A program made the translations under genes and the position numbers. Below the pieces are notes generated by a model, which did no database searches, was not told the DNA's origin, and was given only the letters and a program-made list of their open reading frames with translations. 64,000 bases of DNA. Origin: Terebella lapidaria. Its lineage: Eukaryota; Annelida; Polychaeta; Terebellida; Terebellidae. Of the stretch, positions 36,696-47,960 are shown piece after piece. How positions within the stretch are numbered: position 1 is the first letter of the stretch; each line of letters starts with the position of its first letter. Location of the stretch: contig OX424560.1 of the NCBI GenBank assembly GCA_949152475.1, positions 22,011,106 through 22,075,105 of the forward strand, written 5' to 3'.

Positions 36696-37287
36696 TATAC
36701 TCTGATTTTTCAAAACTCGTTTACACCGTTTTTTGCCTTTAGTTCAGTCAAGTTACTTCGAGCGAACTATTCAACTGAATATTGTATATCTGTGATACAA
36801 ACGGCAATTAATTTACACAAACCTGTCTTCCGGAAAGCTATCTGTTTCTTTCAAAAAAGTTTTATTTAAGTGAGGATTTGCTCGAACCATGGGCGCCGAC
36901 ATAGTTCAAATTAGTCATAATAGGGGGATCGGGTTGTCAGTTGTCGTCAAGGTGCCTGCACGTGCGAGTAATTCCGAATCAGTTTACCTGCGTGGGCGGT
37001 CCCGAATCCTAACCCTCGCCCCTAAGCAAATTATCGGAAAGGAATCTCCCATCACGTGCTGAAGGAAAACAATATTTGTTGACATGCAAACGACAGGATT
37101 TTAGGGAAAATTTATCATTGCAGTAGATTGCTAACTCCCACAGTTCTATGAGCAGAAGTCTGAAAGTTGGCAGAAAAATGCCGTTTGATCTCCATGTGAG
37201 GTGTGCCAAATTACAATACGATACCATTAAACATCGGAAAGATATCGGCAAAAAACGGTGTAAACGAGTTCGAAAAATCAGAGTATA
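36696..37287. mobile_element. MITE, 592 bp with ~41-bp inverted ends
   Basis: The left end 36696-36737 (tatactctgatttttcaaaa, then ctcgtttacaccgttttttg) is the inverse of 37247-37287, with a few differences. There is no coding capacity. A related half copy lies at 12.16 kb. Confidence 0.8.
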
Positions 37288-37867
37288 GTTTCGAACAGAA
37301 AAAGGAAACGTTCGATGTTGATGTGATAATTATTTGTTGCAACAACAATCGTTCATACACCCTTACAGAGTGCAATTTTTTTTCTGGTATTTTCATTGAA
37401 AAAAAAATAGCAATGAAAATACCTCAAGCTGCCCTACTCAGCAGGGACAAGAACGGACCAGAAACGATGAATTAGTTTTCAGTATTTTCACCAATTTTCC
37501 AAAATATTTGTTTGAAATTGGCAGAGAAACTATTTGTTCCAAATCAACAACAAATATTCCTGTGACCTCAAAAAGTTGGTTACAAAACAAACTACGGTTG
37601 ATGAAATGGATAAATCCAGCATGCGAAAGCACTAGAAGATGCTCTTCTTTTGTTTTGTGTGCCACTCAGATATGACTCTGACCTGACCTAGTTTACCAGT
37701 GTTCACACTCGAACATACGCGAATAAGGTGAAATCACATTGCATCATGGGACATTACCTCACAACGAAATCACCGAGAAAGGGACATCTGCTGAACAAAT
37801 CAAGTGCACATATATGTGGTATGTTCTTTTCGTTCGAGCATAAATGTATGACAAAGCCAATGTCACT
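37288..37867. other. No recognised feature
   Basis: 3' flank of IFI27-like copy B. Short frames only. Confidence 0.4.
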
Positions 37868-39330
37868 TTATGTTTCCTTGTACCACTCTCCGACATCCTC
37901 ACGGTCATGGGTATGTTCCATGATGCTGAAGAGAGTTTCACAGATGATTCCAACGTATGTCTCTCTGGCGAACGAGAAGAGCTTCTCGGTGAAGCTACCC
38001 ATGTAAGGGTAAAGCATCGCTGCCAAAGGTCCAGTTGCCGGATTTGCACCAAAACCACCAGCGGCAAATCCAGCTGCAGGTAACGGATTTTTTTTATCTA
38101 CGGCCGCCACGATCTTGCACCTGTCACATGTTATACATTTCCCGTTATGAAGCAATATAGTAAAGGCATGGTGGGCTGAATTATGTCCAGTGTTAATATA
38201 TACACATACACAAACTACAAATCACTTGAGGTAAATCACTTGAGGTGTGTTGAGGTAAAAATCATTTCTACTCACTTGTATTCTTGCCATAACTTGTTAG
38301 CTGTGAATCCTTCATCTATCAAGTATATTTGACACAATGTATACCACGTTATTCCGAGTATAATGGTGCTTTGTCGTCAAATAATGAGTACTAACTCTGT
38401 TTGGTGTAACGTGACATAACTTGATTATGCATTTTTGTCACACTCTTTCTGATTATCAATGTATGTCTTTATCACTGTGGTAAAACTGGATGCACTAACG
38501 ATCGTTAGTGCATCCCGCAATGGCGAACCCTCTCGCGGTTCGTTTGAATTTTCTTCATTTTCCCGATAATTACGATTGTGGTCGATACACACATGCATCT
38601 GCTGATTCTTATGCGCACGAAACAACCGTTCGTTGCAAATACATGGCGATTTATGTTGGTTTGAACATGAAAAACTCGTCTGAAAAAAAGCCGAAAGATT
38701 CCCTAACGATTGTTTTTGTAAAATCGAGGATTCCCTAACGAACATGTGAAGATTCCCTAACGATCTTTTCTTTATTAATTCAAATCTACGTTACTTAAAT
38801 GTTATACGTGAAATAAAGTACCAATTGACATGTATTGATGTGTACAGATGATCTTCTAGTACAGATTTCCTATTTTAATGTGACATTCGCTAATTTATGT
38901 CGCATAAATCAACGAATTCACAATGGTGTATGATATGGACCTATTACAATATACACGTATTAGGCCTATATCGTTAGGGAATCTCACTTTTGTCGTTGGT
39001 GAATCTTATCGCTAATTCTTTTCCTAAACATATCTCAACGAAAAAAACGTGATCTGCTTGAAATAACTACGCATGTCTTTGACCAAAACACTAAGCTACC
39101 TTCAGAGTATCCATTTATCACAAATGGACCTGTCATTTGATAAAATACGGTTGAAAACCAAACTGACCATGTTTACTGTCCGCCATTGCGGGATGCACTG
39201 ACGATCGTTAGTGCATCCAGTATCGTCACATCGTGAAAAACGGAATGTGAAGCCTATGATTATACACCATACCTGACTTCTCGGAACAAGTGCTGGGATG
39301 GATGAGTGCGCAGACCAGAATTGATGAGAG
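37868..39330 (-). CDS. IFI6/27 (ISG12)-like protein, copy B
   Basis: Minus-strand exons 38315-38276 and 38120-37868 join in phase 2 and read DEGFTANKLWQEYK then CKIVAAVDKKNPLPAAGFAA, GGFGANPATGPLAAMLYPYM, ending in DREDVGEWYKET. The Gly/Ala-rich hydrophobic core fits the Ifi-6-16 family. A phase-1 exon at 39330-39273 (LSSILVCALIHPSTCSEKS) would supply a signal-like segment but has no ATG, so the 5' end is unresolved. The intron between it and the next exon contains the MITE 38485-39221. Unlike copies A and C, the small exon lacks the KCxLCK pair. It is probably a small membrane protein. The role is unknown; innate immunity is only the vertebrate analogy. Confidence 0.55.
38485..39221. mobile_element. 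MITE, 737 bp with 41-bp inverted ends and repeated 13-mer
   Basis: 38485-38525 and 39181-39221 are inverse matches with one difference. Each end contains the self-complementary GATGCACTAACGATCGTTAG type core. Inside, GATTCCCTAACGA occurs at 38698, 38729 and 38751, and inverted at 38971. No target duplication was resolved. Confidence 0.85.
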
Positions 39331-39919
39331 CTGAAGGGAAAGGAAGATTCAAAACTTTAATTATGTTTCACCGTATCGAGTTTTCGTAATTATCGTTCCA
39401 GTGGATCATATAGCACACTAGCACTTGCAAAAATAGTTAACACCAGTTTGAATGTAATATGTGTAAAACATAAAAAAAGATTTGGTCACATTTTAGCAAA
39501 GTTATGCTACTCAGTGAGAAGGTATTGTTGTCACGATTTTCAGAACTGATTCATGTATTTAATGTTGTTTTCGTATTGTTACGGTACTTGATTGGGGAAA
39601 AAATCGCACCAAAACTTTTCTGTTATCCATGATCATATAAATATAGGTAAACACTGACGGGATCATTAATATCCACACGTACGACTGCGTAATTATGCCA
39701 CAATGCGTTAATCGAGATTGTGATTGTGTTACCAAATCTAACAACAACGTGAGAGACGCCATGATGTTTGGCTCAAAAGGACTCTCGTTCAGAGATGAGT
39801 GGATACCAGAGGAGCTGATAATTACGGCGGCCTAATGCTGCCATTATTCATGCCTGAGAGTAGTTTTGATAGTTCAGTTTCATAGTTAGTAAACAATTAT
39901 TTTCAGTTATGAAACTAGT

Positions 39920-40998
39920 TTCTAGCAAGGCACAAACCCTTTACACCCGGCACAAACCTTTCTAGCAGGGCACAAACGTTTTTAGCAGTTTGCATACCTT
40001 TCTAGCATGGCGCAAACCTTTTTCGCACAGCACAAACCTTTATAACAGGACATAAACCATTATCACACCGCACAAAACTTTTCAACATAGCGCAAACATT
40101 TATAACAGGACACAACCCTTTTTAACAAGGCACAACCCTTCTTAACACGGCGCAAACCTTTAAGACAGGGCGCAAATCTTTATAACAGAGCATAAACCTC
40201 TTTAACACGGCACAAACATTTATAACAGGACATAACCCTTTTTAACACGGCACAAACCTTTATAGCAGGGCACAAACATTTTTAACATGGCAAAAACCTT
40301 TATAGCAGGGCATAAACCTTCATAACACGGCACAAAACTTTTTAACCTGGCGCAAACCCTTATAACAGGGCACACACTTTTTGAGCATGGCACAAACCTT
40401 CATATCAGGGCGTAAACCTTTATAACAGGGCACAACACTTTTAGAAAGGCACAAGCCTTTATAGCAGGGCACAAACCTTTTTAACACGACACAAACCTTT
40501 ATAGCAGGGCATAAACCTTTATAGCACGGCACAAAACTTCACAGCAGGGCGCAAACCATTATAACAGGGCACAAACCTTTTCAGCACGGCACCAATCTTT
40601 ATATCACAGCACAAACCTTTATAACTGGGCACAAACCTTTTTAACACGGCACAAACCTTTGTAGCAGGGCATAAACCTTTATAGCACGGCACAAAACTTC
40701 ATAGCAGGGCGCAAACCATTATAACAGGGCACAAACCTTTTTAGCACGGCACCAATCTTTATATCACAGCACAAACCTTTATAACTGGGCACAAACCTTT
40801 TTAACACGACACAAACCTTCATAGCAGGGCATAAACCTTTATAGCACGGCACAAAACTTCATAGCAGGGCGCAAACCATTATAACAGGGCACAAACCTTT
40901 TTAGCACGGCACCAATCTTTATATCACAGCACAAACCTTTATAACTGGGCACAAACCTTTTTAACACGGCACAAACCTTTATAACACAGCACAAACCG
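39920..40998 (+). repeat. 20-bp minisatellite with a 160-bp higher-order period
   Basis: Over fifty units like 'ttataacagggcacaaacct'. In the right half the units form a block of eight that repeats exactly every 160 bp ('atagcacggcacaaaacttc' at 40521, 40681 and 40841). The minus-strand CYKGLCP-type frame is an artefact. Confidence 0.95.
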
Positions 40999-41815
40999 CC
41001 AAGGTGTTGACAATTTTCTAGTCAATATACATTTAGGCTTGCAATATTCGTATGCAAGTAGATTTATTTTTTTCAAAGTCCAGGCTCTTCAAATCCAAAT
41101 GTAGTACTACGAAATATCTCACACCCCGATTTCAACAGCACAAAGATGAATAATTTATCAGGTTTCTAACAGACCCTTGAATTGCTCCTCGAAGTTTTCG
41201 TCAAAGAAGATGGACAAAAACGCCGGTTTCAAGTTAAATCCTTGATGGAAAAGAAGTCTGTGGTGTTTCATTACCAAATGTTGCCAGGTCGCCGGCCTCT
41301 TGCGTATACATTACAGACAAAAACTAACATAGCTAGACAGCTCCGATTTCTGGCCATTCATGTCCATTTCATTTAGCATTTCAAGGCAAAGGATGTTTAA
41401 TATCTAATTAAGGCCTGTGTGCAAAAAAAACACAGAATCTGGCACAATAACTGAAATGTCAATGTCAGTTAGGCACATGAATGCATATTGCGATTATTCA
41501 TCACACGATAATAATGCTAAAATTATTTGAGAATATTAACGATAAATATCGTTTTCATTCATAGTTTAATAGATGCACGAATAAAGAATACCAATTATTG
41601 CCATATGTTTCTCATTTAGGATGTTTAGGATTTTGTTATGGTTCATAAGGTTATGGTTTTGTGCACAACATCAATATGCTAAAACACTCACAAGACGATA
41701 TGTTTCTCAATATTTATAATCAAAGTATGTCTGGAAGTCAATGCTCGTCCAATCTAAGCACAATATCACAAAACATCCACAACCTGAATCCAACTGTGCA
41801 AAGGGGCGCATGTCA
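40999..41815. other. No recognised feature
   Basis: A 64-codon open stretch at 41182-41376 (FVKEDGQKRRFQVKSLMEKK) looks mildly coding, but no partner exon or family was recognised. Confidence 0.35.
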
Positions 41816-41819
41816 CGAC

Positions 41820-42080
41820 GTTATCTGTAAAGTGCCGTTAAGTGCTCAGTTCGTAAGTGGGCTGACTTCTCACCAATGCAGTCGGTTTAGGCGCGGGTTC
41901 GATCCCCGGCCTCGGCAGTATGTGAGGTGGTATGTGGTCGCCAAACCGGGCAAGTGGGTTTTCACCAGGTTCTCTGGTTTCCTCCCACACTAATGACCAC
42001 CCTTACGCCAAGATCCGAGCCAACAAGAGATGTTAATATAAGCTGATGCTTGTTCATCAATTGTTGTAAAATAAATAAAG
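41820..42080 (+). mobile_element. tRNA-derived SINE
   Basis: A tRNA-like head has a perfect B box GGTTCGATCC at 41896-41905 in a 'gcgcgggttcgatccccggc' T-arm and a weak A box (gtgggctgacttc). The central part 'ggttctctggtttcctccca' resembles a core shared by several invertebrate SINE families. The 3' part ends in 'gtaaaataaataaag', a short AT tail. The family name is not assigned. Confidence 0.75.
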
Positions 42081-42557
42081 TTTGCTCGAAGTGTAAAGTA
42101 GCATAACTCGATTGGGGCATCGAACTATGACTATGTCTTATATCAAACTATTTGTATTGGTGTACTGATTATTCGCCAGGTGTCTCTCCATGGCATGATA
42201 TTCGCGCGCGCGTGCCCCCTCTGTTCTAATGCACGACGGGTATTGCGTTCAGCACGTGTTGTAGATCATTTATAAGCGTCAAACTAAGTTGATTGGGAAA
42301 ACTTGGGTACAGTTTGCCTGTGTTGGACAGCAGTCATCTGCTGGCCATGATGTTAAGTCAAATTATTATATACCTATGCGAGTTGGCCTATTGTTTAGTA
42401 TAGAAAAATCGATCGTGCGATTAATTCCTGTATCAGAACATATAGGTCAAGTTTAATTGCACGGTGTTTCTTTGGCAACACTGACCCAGATAGTGCCGGA
42501 ACTACTTTTTTCTGACAGACGATGTAAACAAACCTTTGACAAGGCGAATCTGTCAAA

Positions 42558-45500
42558 ATGGAAGACACAGACTTAGATTTTGTTTGCGCTCATCTGGCTG
42601 ATTTTGTTGACGATTTCGATCAACCGGGGACCAGTGGTGAGCAAAACGTTGTTCCTAAACCTAGGGACAAACCTGTCGACTTTGATGATGTTCAAGCCTA
42701 CATAGAGTCAAAGAAGAAGGTGAATACTGTCAGGAACACATCCAGGGATGTTGCCAATATCAGGCGATGGCTTGCTGTGAACAAGTTCGAGCTCAGAGAG
42801 ATAGAGGACATTCCAGTTCCCGAGTTGGACAAATACCTGGCCCAAATGTGGCTTTCTATCCAAAAACTGAAAGGCGGTGAATATGAACCGGGCAGCCTCG
42901 AGCAAATGAGATGCTCACTCGACAGGTATTTGAGGGAGAAAACTGGTGGGAAGGTCACATTGAGGGGGACGGAGTTTCAGCTCTCGAACAGCAGCTTGAC
43001 AGCCAAAAAAACAAGATCTTAAGCTGCAGGGTTTAGGGCGGCTGGCGAATAAGGCGGTAGCGATCACCCAGGAGGAGGAGGACAAATTGTGGAGCGCAAA
43101 AGAGATGGGGACCCATAAGCCAACAGCCTTGCAGTTCACGATTTTCTTTTATTTCTCCAAGTGCCTTGGATTTCGAGGGAGGGAACAACATCGCAAGCCT
43201 CAGTTTGGGGACATCATTCAGGGTGAGACATCAGAAGGAGTCAAATACCTTGAGTACAAAGAACGTGACTCTAAAACTATGGATGGAACAGGGAAGAATG
43301 ACTGGAGACCAACTGTGCCAAAGATCTTCAGTACAGGAACAGACAGGGACCTTGTGGTGATTTTCGAAGAGTATGTCAAGAAAAGACCACCAACTGCTTG
43401 TGAGGAGAACAGTCCCTTCTATTTGACCCCCATACCCACAAAGCGACTCCGTACTGATGACCTTGTATGGTACTATCCAACTCCTATGGGACAGGTAGAT
43501 CTCCTATGGGACATATTATCATATATTTAGTCTGTGATTAAGAAGAAAATCCAGATAAGTCTAGTTATCAAGTTCTCAAAAATTAGATCTGATACTTTGA
43601 TACTCAAAACTATTTATTCATATAATCAATGGAAAACACTGAAACAATGTAAAAGTAATCATATACAGCTAATGTCATTTGTGGATATTGATAAACTGGA
43701 AATTTCATTAAAAAAAATCTTTTCATTCACCTGTGAACAGAACACACTGGGCACCCTCATGAAAACAGCATGTGAGGCAGCCGGCGATGTGGGGAAGAAG
43801 ACGAACCATTCACTTCGCAAAACGACTGTGAAGACCTTGCAGAGAGAAAACATTGCCCCACACAAAATCATCCAAGTTACTGGACACAAAAATGTGGCGT
43901 CTCTTAAGTCCTATGACAATGAACTTGAGGAGGCGGAACAAGTTCAATACTCAAATATCCTGTGTGCTAGGTATTTAACTAAGAGCATATTAATAATGTC
44001 TACATCACAGTATTTCATAACAAGTTCCCATACAGAAAATTAGACACGTCCTATATCAACAAAATTGCAATTATTTATACAGAAGTCTTCTTGACAAGTG
44101 AAACCAAAACTTCTATCATTTTGTCTCAACCAGGGTGATTTACAGGCTATATTGTGGCCCTAGAGAGGGGTGGGGGTGGGGGGGGGAGGGGGCGGTGGGG
44201 AACGTCTTCTGTACCATGTTATTGCATGCTAATTCTGAGTAATTTTTTTTTTTTCTGTATTAGAAAAAAAAATGCATTATTTGGGGCATACACTGTACAC
44301 ATAGATTCTATAACAACTTTGAAATTTGCTGTACTCTAGTTACCAAATGTTACTCTATAATATGAAATTTTATTCTGTACATCTCTATTGCACACAGTGT
44401 TCTACCATTGAACTATCCTCGTCTTTATGGGCAAGGAGTGAGATTTGAACTCACATCTCTGGTGCAATGTGAAAATGCACAAAACATTCATAATTATTTA
44501 TAGCACTGCCTGAACCATTTTGGTTGAGATTTCTGATCATTTTCTTAATCATAACATAGGTTTACCTTAGTACTTGGCATGTTTCATTCAATCAATGCAT
44601 CAATGCACATGCTTATTTTTAATAATTCTTTGTACATTTACATAAAGCTTTTGCTGAATTATCAGGGGAACAAAACAAAAATATGTCCATAATTTTTCTC
44701 TAGGCATGGCAGTTTAGGGGCTTCGTGCCATCATAGAACTATAGAGGGGAATTCTATGGTGCCATTTAGCAGAGCTCACATATATTCCATTCCAGGTCTA
44801 ATTCACAATATCCCATATTGTAATAGACTCTAGTTTAGTAGACTCCATAAATCTATAGAATTGTTTTTTTCTTCAAAATAAATCTATATAGACTAGTTAG
44901 GTTCTATGTATAGATCTAATATTATTTAGAGATGTAGATTCTGGATGTGGATTACGGTCTAGATTTTCTAATATTCAATATTAATATAGATCTACTTATC
45001 TTGATTTAAAAAATTCCATGACCATATCAATGACATTCGATTTTTTATAGATCTACAGTAGATGTGACATACATAGATTGTTTGTAATTTTATAGGGATT
45101 GCGAAGCATATATATCTACACGTAGAATTACACAATTAATTTTCAGATCAGTGCTCGTGGCTAAATCCTCGTCCGCGTCAATCCCTGCGCCTGGCGTGCC
45201 CGCCACAGCCGCAGCTGATACACCACGGGTCGACACACTGGAGAACCAACCTTACCTGACATCTGTTGCACGGTCTTCGACGTCTCAGTCCATGATGAAC
45301 GAGCTCTCCATCCCCACGTCGGCTGCGAGGCCAGTCGTCGCCTCCGAGGAAAGTCCTTACCGCGTGCCTCGTGAGAGTGGTTTGACAGCTCCGTCTTCAA
45401 CACGTGTCGTTCCTTCCCGTGACGGCGACCGTCTCCCGTTTTACAGCTTTGAAGGGGCAACTATGAACAACTGCAGCATCAACGTGGTTCACACGGCAGC

Positions 45501-45564
45501 TCCGACTGTACCAAAACGACGACGTGTCGCGGTTATCCAATCCGACTCATCTCAATCACAGTGA
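42558..45564 (+). CDS. Crypton-type tyrosine recombinase (DUF3504-like), three exons, one frame slip
   Basis: Exons 42558-43494, 43741-43970 and 45147-45564 join in phase (0, then 2) with GT-AG ends, giving ~527 residues if the A7 run at 43004-43010 is read as A6. As given, the frame stops at 43022, directly after this run. The core-binding part is NTVRNTSRDVANIRRWLAV then KLKGGEYEPGSLEQM. The catalytic domain shows R206 (GFRGRE), H335/R338 (TNHSLRKT), H361 (VTGHKNV) and Y370 (SLKSYD), so the full R-HxxR-H-Y set is kept. The third exon is Ser/Pro-rich and ends FEGATMNNCSINVV plus basic PKRRRVAVI, possibly a nuclear signal. The family includes Crypton transposons and host genes derived from them (ZMYM2, QRICH1, KCTD1). 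Whether this is a mobile copy or domesticated cannot be told; the single slip could be a sequencing error. Confidence 0.8.
44160..44200 (+). repeat. G-rich tract in the Crypton intron 2
   Basis: Five or more G runs of 4-9 bases within 40 bp. It could form a G-quadruplex. Confidence 0.8.
44391..44475 (-). ncRNA. tRNA-like halves in permuted order
   Basis: On the minus strand the first part is a T-arm GTGAG-TTCAAAT-CTCAC followed by TCCTTGCCCA. Next comes ACGAGGA-TA-GTTCAATGGTAGAAC, a good acceptor start with D-arm and A box. The two acceptor strands pair at 6 of 7 positions (one G-T), but the 3' half comes first. The repeated word 'agagatgt' on both sides suggests a tandem tRNA-derived repeat with broken outer copies. 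It is not a confident functional tRNA. Confidence 0.4.
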
Positions 45565-45747
45565 AATTTGCATTCAAGTAATCCTTCTGATCGAACTTTT
45601 CAGACTGAATTCATTGTATTCCGTCAGTTGACTTGTCCATTTCTCTCGGCATTTGCCGTTTCGCTACGTTACCACTGTTTCGCCTGGTTCGTTTCTTGTG
45701 TGTAATTGACTTTCGTGATTGTCATGATTAAATCACTGCTTTTTGGC

Positions 45748-45753
45748 AATAAA
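45748..45753 (+). promoter_or_regulatory. Poly(A) signal AATAAA downstream of the Crypton gene
   Basis: AATAAA lies 184 bp after the stop codon of the last exon, consistent with the gene's 3' end. Confidence 0.6.
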
Positions 45754-45764
45754 GCTTAAAATAT

Positions 45765-46150
45765 AATTGCACATGTAGGCAGTGATAATGTTCACATACT
45801 GTGAAATACTCGTATTTCTGTTTTAAAGTATTATGAAATTTCGGAACACATCTGACGCGCAAATCAGTACGAAACAGTTTCCCGACTGTGATTCATTTGA
45901 GGTCAATATGTGGGACACTTCAGACACGCGCACGAGACACGCGTTGTCTTGTCACTATGGAAAACGTCTTGATGTATTACTCCGCCGTTCGTCACAACAA
46001 CAACAGCTCCGTGACTCTACGTCGGACGTAGATCTACTGTTGTTTGTGACACAAAAGTACTGAAACAGACAGGATCAAATGCACATACTTTATAATTTTC
46101 TATTCATTCACGATAGCACAAAGTATTCTTTGTAGGTATATATTAATAAG
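45765..46150. other. No recognised feature
   Basis: A 76-codon open frame at 45833-46063 plus begins 'MKFRNTSDAQISTKQFPD'. No family was recognised and it is not called. Confidence 0.4.
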
Positions 46151-46270
46151 GTAATTGACTGATTAATGCTTTTTGGCACTCGTTCTTGTCTCGCCAGAAC
46201 GCACTCGCAAGCTCGTGCGTTCTTCGGCTCCACAAGAACTCGTGCCAAAAAGCATTAATCAGTCGATTAC
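46151..46270. repeat. 120-bp near-perfect palindrome
   Basis: The left arm gtaattgactgattaatgct, then ttttggcactcgttcttgt, pairs with the right arm ending agcattaatcagtcgattac. Arms of about 60 bp have few mismatches, with the centre near 46210. It is a foldback (hairpin) element. Confidence 0.9.
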
Positions 46271-46335
46271 CTATAAATATTTTATTTTTGGTGATGGGCC
46301 GGTTAAAATTAATCTGTTGAAAATCAGACCGATTA

Positions 46336-47130
46336 TCAAGGCATTTCGGCAAAAATGCCTTTATGGTTTTAGCAGAATTTTTTTCTTTTTCCTTCTTCTT
46401 CTTCTTCCGCCGTTTTGGTTTCCGGACGGTAACTTTAGATTGCCTTGATGAATCCTTGTCAATTTTTCACCACTAGTCAGAAATGATATGTGGAAGAACC
46501 CTATCCTTTTTGAGCCGGCTCTGAGGTCCGTGAGGATAAAATCGAGGTTTTTGGTTTCCGGACGATAACTCGAAAAATATTCAGGCAATAGATGCAGAAC
46601 TGTGCATGGAGGTTCATATACCACCACGGAAAAATCCTATTGATTTTGGGTCAATCCGTCAAATGACCCCTTAGGCAAACATGTCTAAGGGGTATTATAG
46701 ATGATCTTTGACCTTGACCCGAATTTTTTTGCAGAGTAGGCATTTTTCGTTTTCGTCGATATCTCGGAAACGGTGCGTCGTTGAGCGAAACGGACGTTAT
46801 TTTCGGACTCGTCGCCCTAGACAAACATGTCTTAAAGGTATTATGGATGAACTTTGACCTTGACCCGAAATTTTTTTGCCGAGGCATTTTTCGTTTTCGT
46901 CGATATCTCAGAAACGGTGCGTCGTAGAGTGAAACGGACGTTATTTTCGGACTCGTCGCCCTAAACGAACATGTCTGGGGGGTATGATGGATGAACTTTG
47001 ACCTTGACCCGAATTTTTCTTGCCGAGTTGGCATTTTTTGTTTCGTCGATATCTTGGAAACGGTGGGTCGTAGAGCGAAACGGACGTTATTTTCGGACTC
47101 GTCGCCCTAGACAAACATGTCTAAGGGGTT
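46336..47130 (+). repeat. Repeat element with three ~145-bp tandem units
   Basis: 'catgtct' recurs at 46680, 46826, 46970 and 47116. Each unit contains 'tttgaccttgacccgaattt', 'tcgatatctcggaaacggtg' and 'gttattttcggactcgtcgc'. The left end 'aaggcatttcggcaaaaatg' matches the inverse copy inside the TTAA transposon. Confidence 0.85.
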
Positions 47131-47960
47131 TGTTTGTTTACCAACGTCACATCCGTCCAATGTAAATAAATATAACCACGTGGTCTATAGCAATAAAACG
47201 TGCAACAGCTTGCATGAATCATACGGGCCATGTTTCATTTCTTCAAAGAGAACAAACTGGATGCTAAAATTAGAGACCAATTTAAATCATTAAAATAAAA
47301 TTTGGAAGAAAAGTACCAAAAAGTGATTTAGACTACAATATTTCAATAGGCCTCACGGGCTTACATTCCGGGCCTTTTCAGTATTTTATAAGGCCTCAAA
47401 TTTATTTCTTCAGACAAGCTGAATGGTATTAAATGCCATTAACTTGTGAAATTAGAAAGAAAGGTGCCATTTCGGGCTTATATTTTGGGCCTTTCGAACT
47501 ATTCAACGCGCTCTTTCTCCATACACAAGCTTTACAGTCCTAGACGCAAGCTACAAGTGAAAATAGAAAGTTTTTGCTGGATAGATTTCAAGCCATTAAA
47601 GCACCCAAAGGTGCAATTTAGGCCATTTTAGGCCTTGTGGCCTTACATTTCAGGCCTTTCGAATGATTAAAGGTGTGCCAAAAAGTGCAATTTCGGCCGT
47701 TTCGGGCTTTTTGGGCCTACTTTCTGGATTTTTTTAAGTGAGTTGAGGCTTACCATCTTCATACATCTTACAGATGGTAAAAACTTTCATACTCATACAA
47801 ACTTAGAAAAAAAAGTTACTGAACAGATTTTAATAAAATGGCTGCCAAAGTCCAAAATCAGTAATTTTTCGAAAAAATGGCCACCATTTTGACAAATTCA
47901 TAGTTCCGATGATACATAAGCCCCGCCCACTTCCATATTTACTACCCAATCAAAAGACGT
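47131..47960. other. Mostly unrecognised; fragment of satellite end module at 47805-47893
   Basis: 47805-47893 (gttactgaacagattttaat ... gccaccattttga) is a piece of the AGGTCA-satellite end module. The rest has repeated 'gggcctttc' and 'ttacattccgggcctt' words but no feature I can name. Confidence 0.5.

Noticed and set aside
40320-40532. Minus-strand Cys/Lys-rich repeat protein
   Set aside because: Pure consequence of the 20-bp minisatellite; no start, splice or family support.
39920-40998. Regular short repeats resembling a CRISPR array
   Set aside because: The repeats are contiguous 20-bp units without unique spacers, in eukaryotic DNA.
41820-41920. Functional tRNA gene
   Set aside because: Good B box but weak A box, no cloverleaf and a SINE body and AT tail behind it.
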